DNA of 64,000 bases, from assembly GCF_000003815.2 (NCBI RefSeq), contig NC_049982.1:8428542-8492541 (forward strand), in the 5' to 3' direction. The translations under genes and the position numbers were made by a program. Positions within the stretch are counted from its first letter, which is position 1. Each line of letters opens with the position of its first letter. Below are positions 51,187 to 64,000 of the stretch, piece after piece. Under the pieces are notes generated by a model. It searched no databases. It saw nothing but the letters and a program-made list of their open reading frames with translations, and was not told where the DNA came from. This DNA comes from Branchiostoma floridae. Its lineage: Eukaryota > Chordata > Leptocardii > Amphioxiformes > Branchiostomatidae.

Positions 51187-51210
51187 GATGTGGTGGTGTT
51201 TCAGTATATC
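51099..51210 (-). other. First coding exon of gene D with 5' UTR start
   Basis: The acceptor TTCCCAACAG ends at 51211 and the exon runs to the donor ACACAG|GTGACG at 51099. The ATG at 51186-51184 starts a hydrophobic signal peptide. An untranslated exon must lie further upstream (above 51211); its ends are not clear to me. Confidence 0.6.
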
Positions 51211-52067
51211 CTGTTGGGAAGGAAAATATAAAGTTTTTGTTATTTCTAAAAACCGCGTGTAGAAGTCAACATTGTATCGATCTGCTTTGCATAAATTCAA
51301 CACAACAAGTTTGGTAACTTTATTTCTGTCGATTATATCTTTGTGAAGACTTAATCTACTGCGTTGCAATATGTGCCTTTAAAGCTTACTTTACAGTGGT
51401 ATTCCGCTTGTTATTATATGGGGTGGAAATCTTAAACACGGCAAGAGCAACAAGGAAGTGCTCCCACATTGACCCCCATAACCACATAAACTCATAAACA
51501 TCCTAGACTGTGCCATGAACAATGGCCAGAGACATATTAGCATAATACTGGTCACAAGATTCGAATTTTCTGTACTGGCTTTCATAGGAACATATAGCAT
51601 GACCAAACTACACAGAATGACCCAAAGTAGATTTCAATCCATATTGATAATGTTGATAATATTATCATATGAATAATATTGTCTTATTATCCATAAGATA
51701 AGACAATACTACCTGCAGTTTTTTTTAAAATCAACTTTGTTCAAGATGTACTGAGAACATGTGCTGCGAAGACATCGAAAATTTGGAGGTATATGTTTAC
51801 GCCTTTCAAAGTGTCACTGATTGAGGAATATCCGACTGTATTCTTACGTGACAGATTGAACTTTTCAACCAACTTTGTCCAACTTTAAAACAGCCCTGTC
51901 AAAAGCGTATCAAGGCATCTAATTGCATCTAAATTTAGTATGAATGATTTTTCTAAACGGGTTGTGGCACTTATACAAGACAAGTTTTATAATAACCTCT
52001 TTGATGTAAGCAAGACAAATGATCATCATTATCATGATCACGCTTTTATGTAACAAGCACCATGTGG

Positions 52068-52169
52068 GTAGCCTGGAGTCCAGCCTTGTTCACTTTGGTC
52101 CGCTCCCGAAGGTCGCTACCCCGACCTTCGTGAGCGGACCAAAGCGAACAAGGCTGGGTTCCAGGATAC
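52068..52169. mobile_element. Near-perfect 48-bp-arm hairpin element
   Basis: Arms at 52068-52115 and 52122-52169 pair with about five mismatches around a 6-nt loop. The sequence includes CAGCCTTGTTCACTTTGGTC and its complement. It lies between genes D and E. The rest of 51400-53826 holds a small palindrome at 51686-51716 and no gene I can support. Confidence 0.7.
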
Positions 52170-53826
52170 AGAGTTAGCTATTTCTTTTAAATACTTTTCA
52201 GAGCTAAATAAATGTGATAAATAATCAGGTCTCAGGATACCATGTGGATGTCACCAAAAAAAGTGCCGAAATTCCCCCGCCAACGTCAGCCACTGTGTCC
52301 GGGCACGTGAATTAATTTTGGCTTTTTTTGTTTTGTGCCTGCTCATGTGTCCAATCTTTGACTGTATGATCACGACAAATCTTGTATCATTGTAAAGGAT
52401 AATAGATTAACTTTCAGGTGATACATTTCGGTGGTACAATTGGTCGAGTGACAACAGGGAAATGATTGGTCAAACTTAAGTTTCCGAATTTTTTGTGCTT
52501 AGTGTGGCTAATCAAGCCCAAGCCAAAATCGTCTTACTCAGGAGCAGTCCAATTACCTTTTCTTCTTCTCCTTTTTGTTGTTGTTGTTGTTGTTTTGTTG
52601 TTAATCTACTACTTACTTGGTATATTATATAGCACTCTTGACAGAACCGTGTGTCATGAGGTCACAGTCGCCCGCGGTGCTCTATAATTGTGCAGTGAAA
52701 TTGTGCAGTCACATTTACTACTATTCATTTACTCCCAGGGAAAACATTAGGCACGAAGACTTAGAGTACTATCTTAGTCTGTGTAAATACAGTCTCTCGC
52801 TGGACAGGTACTGATTGGGCCTTCTTCCAGAGGGGGGGCTGGCCATTGGAAGGGCTGCCGCGAGTGGATGAGCCTATATCTAGTCAGGCTATGTATCATC
52901 TCTTAGTTTTGTTACCATACTTTGTGAAAAAAAATCCTGTGGCTTTCATTCGATTTCATTGTGCACTTGATATTCCATCTGTTTTCCATCAAAATGCCTT
53001 TATCTTTAACGCTGAAAAGCCTCAGAAAAACTGTTTTGGCAAGATGGGAAGACCTCTGGGATCCCCCTTCTCTTCGCTCATAAAAACCAAAAGGTGACGT
53101 GAACATTGGCATCGAGCACTGGTTGAACAGGAAAAAAAAATAATACTCGGTCGAGCAATTACCGTCCTTTTTGGCTGTGAACATAGTCTTGTAAGCTATG
53201 TTTCTGAGCTTATTTTAAAACCAAAAAGTCCTAGACAACAGCTAGTCCACTGGTACTGTGATGTGACGGCACCAACCCAGGTGATCGTATAGCGGCGTAA
53301 ATTTAGGGATTTCCTGCGAGCTGTTTTTGAAACGATGTTGTTAGCCCATAAAACCGCTCATGGAGAATCAGTGTTGTCACCTTACCTAATTCATACACAC
53401 ATAACATTTATCACAAAGTAGTTTAGAGAGCTTGAGTACCACATTATGATGCTAACAGCAGTAGTCTACAGACCCTTATTGCGCGTCACCACCCAGTTAT
53501 TCTTACTTACACATTAAAAGTTAGCACTGCGTGGGCAACACAAGTTCGCATCTGAAGGCTCACAACACTAGTCCATGGATCACGCGCCCAACATCCATCC
53601 TTACATTAGCAATGCATATAAATGACATTAAGCGAGATTTAGTTTAAGATAGCCCATACCTGGCTGTGATGCTGACGGCACGAGCGCACGAATACAGACA
53701 GGTACACCACTAGGGTGGACTGGCTGCGTCTGTCCCAGCGAGCTGTCTGCAGTTTGGGTACAGCTCGGGGCGAAACGGGGTGGGGCGGTCATTTGCATTC
53801 CGGGGCATGGCTAACGCTCGCCCTAA

Positions 53827-54350
53827 AAGCTAAGGGCACAACCCACCGTACGTGCAACTGCGTGATGTCTACGTGCAAAAACGTGGGCAATACTTTGGGA
53901 TCCGTAAGTGGTAAGTACCACCTCCGTACGAAATCGTACGGAATCCAACAGATTTGTGCGCACGCGGACACGCCGTAGCACGCTAAGTGTATTTATAACT
54001 TTTTCTGCGTTCGGGCTGCGGATTCACCCCCCGTACGTGCCAGTACGGGCAGGCGACGCGCGTGCCCCGCACAGCAAGTAGAGTGAGTATTAAAGGAAAC
54101 CGTACGTACGCAGCACGTGTAAGTACGGCCTGCATACAGTAACGTGGCAATCGCGCAGAGATCTTACGTTGTAAGCACGTACAACTCACCACTTGCGCAA
54201 CGAACGATGGACGTGCGAGTGACGTACGTTGACGTACTCCTTCCCTGCTCTTGCCAGTCCTTCCCCACGTTTTCAGAAAAACGTGGCGGACGTGGCCTCC
54301 AAAAAAACCTACGGACAAAAACCACGTACGATGGGTTGTACCCTTAGCTT
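53827..54350. mobile_element. CGTACG-rich MITE, copy 1 (524 bp)
   Basis: It starts AAGCTAAGGGCACAACCCAC and ends with the complementary GGGTTGTACCCTTAGCTT. The interior is packed with CGTACG, TACGTA and CACGT(A/G) palindromes. It has no transposase. Copy 2 lies reversed at 61141-61381; copy 1 carries roughly 280 bp extra in the middle. Confidence 0.75.
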
Positions 54351-54469
54351 ATGACACACTTTCCACTTGATGGAGACCGTCGTGCTACTCTTCAAGCACA
54401 GGTTTAAGTCGCGGGTAACGCAATTCTTTTTACGGCTTTCAAGAATTAGAAAAAGTTGTCTATATATAT

Positions 54470-54990
54470 ATATGAATGGTTTATTGCGTCGAGACATACA
54501 ATAACATACAATGGCAGCCTTTCGGCTGGATTGAAGTATGTTTTACATTAAAGAAGTACATAATTCTAAACATTTTAAAACATAACAATACTTACTATTA
54601 AAATAACTGTGTGTACATTCCAAGCTTCTTTATACCTCTAGCACTTTGAACTGTTGAGTAAGTCGACCAGGTAAGGTAGTGTGGTCTTCCTATACCTAGC
54701 AGTTCTACAGTGGAATTGTGTTATCTGGTGTTTGGACCTGAGGTTTCTGCCATGTAGGCTCACACGGTTTGGCGGTAGCCATCTTGAGAAAGACGAAGAG
54801 CTCAGTAAAGAGGTACCAAACTTTGTACAGAGTTCGTGCCGTCTGTTGCACAGAGACGGAAGAGACAATTTGTCTAGAGCCATGTCATAACTAGCAAATG
54901 TAGAACCAAGAATTATGCGGCAAGCTCTTTTTTGTACGTTCTCTATGGCCCTAGTTGGAGTCCAACATATTATCTGTGAATGCCAAGAAA
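54470..54990 (-). mobile_element. LINE RT C-terminal fragment
   Basis: Minus-strand frame with RT C-terminal signatures: IENVQKRACRIILG, then LCNRRHELCTKF, then WLPPNR and RYRKTTLPYLVDLLN. It ends at a stop near 54638, with an AT-rich tail and a (TA)n run at 54464-54472. It is 5'-truncated. Confidence 0.65.
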
Positions 54991-55195
54991 CACTTCCTCC
55001 TTTTCAGTAATGAAAATAAAACCTTCGATAGAAATAACGCAAAATCGTATGGTCGTGGTAAAAAATCTAAAACTAGTGGAATTATATGAAACCTCAATCA
55101 TCTTCTTACTAAGCAAAATATTATCACTATATATGATAGCTTAATATATCCATATCTGACCTACGCTAGAGCTACTAGTATATAACGTTACCACT

Positions 55196-55410
55196 CACAA
55201 GTAAAGACCATAGCATGTCCAGAACACCAGATATCAAAGCCAGAAATTCTACAGCAGTACCATGGCGAGTCGCCATCAATATTTACCAACACACCAATTG
55301 TTATAAAAATCCATCCACACCGTTTCGAGTCATGTTGTTCACAGACAAACACACAAACAAACACACAGCCCCGAAAACAGTACCTTCTTGGCGAAGGTAA
55401 GTCCTGATCC
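55196..55410. repeat. Fragment of the dispersed repeat of 45725 and 62321
   Basis: It shares AAGACCATAGCATGTCCAGAA, the GCAGTACCA block and an ACAAACACACA tract with the longer copies. It is diverged and truncated. Confidence 0.45.
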
Positions 55411-55419
55411 CACGGTGCC

Positions 55420-55880
55420 TTGTGCTGTGTATTTATTTATATTTATTTATTTATTTCTGTGTTCTTTTACCAGGGTAAGCTCCCATCAGTGACTAAGACT
55501 GCTTTTCATGGAGGCCCTTGATACATATACAAATAACACATACATACAATATTTACATAATACAACAAAAACAAAACCATGTCACTTATATGGAGGTCAG
55601 AGGTCACACAATGTTCTTCCACAATGTTTTGAATGTTTGTGTGGATGGTGCAGTTTTCACAGCTAGTGGGAGTGCATTCCAGCTTTCTGCACCTCTATAT
55701 GCAAATGTTCTTTTCCCTGATTCTAGCTTAACCTTCGGAATTCTCAAATACTGGTTCAAACTATGTCTGGTAGTATAACTACGAGATTCTGATGCTCTGC
55801 TAAATACGTTTAGGTACACAGGTAACACGTTATACATTGACTTGTATACAGTCAATATATTTTGCCCCCTTGATGTGATA
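55420..55880 (-). mobile_element. LINE C-terminal fragment with TATTT tail
   Basis: A minus-strand frame at 55855-55604 reads a typical LINE C-terminus: KSMYNVLPVYL, YTTRHSLNQYLRIPK, and TFAYRGAESWNALP. The 3' side ends in a (TTTA)n tract at about 55430-55455. It is 5'-truncated and in the same orientation as the fragment at 54470. Confidence 0.65.
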
Positions 55881-56711
55881 CCTATCTAACCTTTGGCACC
55901 GTGAGATAATAGGGCTAGGGATTCTCAGTGTCGGTGGACATCGAGGTGCTAACCACCTTTTAGACTGAACCAAGGAGTAAAAGGTACTGTTTCTCTACTC
56001 TGTGACTACGTCATTACCAGGGTATCCTTATTGATGATCCTTGGTGTGTGAGAGTTAGGACAATGGTAATCTTCAAGTAGATATTGTGTTAATGTTGGAG
56101 GAAGAGCGCATCTGTTTTATACTTAATGCGCGAGGGACGGATACAGTCGCCACATTGAACCTAAAAATGTTACATTGGGACAACGATGTTATTGACGACA
56201 TTAGCTAATACTAGAATAGATCACCCAAATACAAAATGAGATGCATTGATCAGTACACTCAAATAACTGTTAAGAGCATTGGGACATTGTTTGAATTCAC
56301 GTCGGTCAAAAGGTGAACATTTGGAAGCAGGTTAAACAGGTAAGTTGATATAAACCATAACGCGCAGGTTGCATGCTGGGTGATCATCATTTTTGTCGCC
56401 TCTGAGCAGTAAAACAATGTCAGTATTAGCTGCGTGCTCAGTAATGGTTTTGTGATAATTATTACCTGTCTTGGTTTATATATATTAGCCTATTAGCATA
56501 TTGACCTGTTTTAAGTACAGTTACCCTACGGTGCCAGTGGAGATAGATACAGAAAAAAATCAAACATAGCTTCCGGACACAGCTTGCAAGTGTTTGTATT
56601 ATGTACTAAAGGCATTAGCGTTTAATTCATTGTTGGGATAATTGATTACTTCAAAATGATGAGAAATGCGGTTTTTTTTTTCAGTGACGATTTCCCATTC
56701 CCTAGTTCGAA

Positions 56712-63713
<7,002 letters not shown>

Positions 63714-63898
63714 TGTCGCGGACGTACAGGTGTAACGTTACTTTCACTTTTCATTGAAAGTTTATTTTGTAAGTTGAATGCTAATTTGGTAGATATATCG
63801 GAAAAATAGTATTGCATGTGACAAAGACAGTGATTGGCATATTGTAACATGATGCTAATCCAAAGTTATTGTTAACTATGTATGAATTTATATCATAT

Positions 63899-63904
63899 AA
63901 TAAA
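63899..63904 (+). terminator. Poly(A) signal of the P450 gene
   Basis: AATAAA lies 186 nt after the TAA at 63711-63713, in AT-rich 3' UTR; the window ends shortly after. Confidence 0.6.
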
Positions 63905-64000
63905 GTATCTATATCATCGGAAGCATACATATGTGAAAAGACAAAAGTCTTGAAATACGTGGAATGAAATTCAAAATGAAAGTTACATGCAAGATCTTTA

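Overview
The window looks like nuclear DNA of an invertebrate chordate, most likely an amphioxus (Branchiostoma). The reasons are intron-rich genes with canonical GT-AG sites, SR splicing factors close to vertebrate SRSF3 and SRSF7, a secreted protein with selectin-like sushi modules plus a WSC module, a CYP4-type P450, and a dense load of short inverted-repeat elements, tRNA-derived SINEs and broken LINEs. The species call is inference; the gene families are read directly from the translated exons. All exon models are my own splice-site readings. Every complete model adds up to a whole number of codons.

Bases 1-32000 (+ strand): three SR-protein genes lie head to tail. Gene A (CDS 1333-6762, 240 aa) is SRSF7-like, with an RRM, a CCHC zinc knuckle and an RS domain. 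Gene B (14731-20077, 174 aa) and gene C (25947-30501, 187 aa) are SRSF3-like tandem duplicates with the same exon phases. Each starts with a non-coding first exon. Each also carries, in the homologous intron before the RS exons, a C-rich block with splice-like ends, an in-frame stop near its start and repeated CCAATC motifs. The block is strongly conserved between B and C. I read these as poison cassette exons for autoregulated unproductive splicing, with an intragenic NF-Y/E-box promoter or enhancer as the main alternative.

Bases 32200-51210 (- strand): gene D (CDS 51186-33177, 930 aa predicted) encodes a secreted protein. It has a signal peptide, ten one-exon sushi/CCP modules with six cysteines each, a short helical linker, a WSC module split over two exons, and a C-terminal region I do not recognise. 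All internal introns are phase 1. The sushi array grew by block duplication and is interrupted by a LINE with target-site duplications, nested inverted-repeat elements and the relic of a lost sushi exon. Genes C and D end tail to tail.

Bases 51400-56700 are intergenic: hairpin elements, a CGTACG-rich MITE and two LINE 3' fragments. Bases 56712-63713 (+ strand) hold gene E, a CYP4-family P450 in at least 12 exons. It has intact ExxR and heme-Cys motifs but an unusual I-helix, and a 100-N assembly gap at 60061-60160 removes the start of one exon. Its introns are filled with MITE copies.
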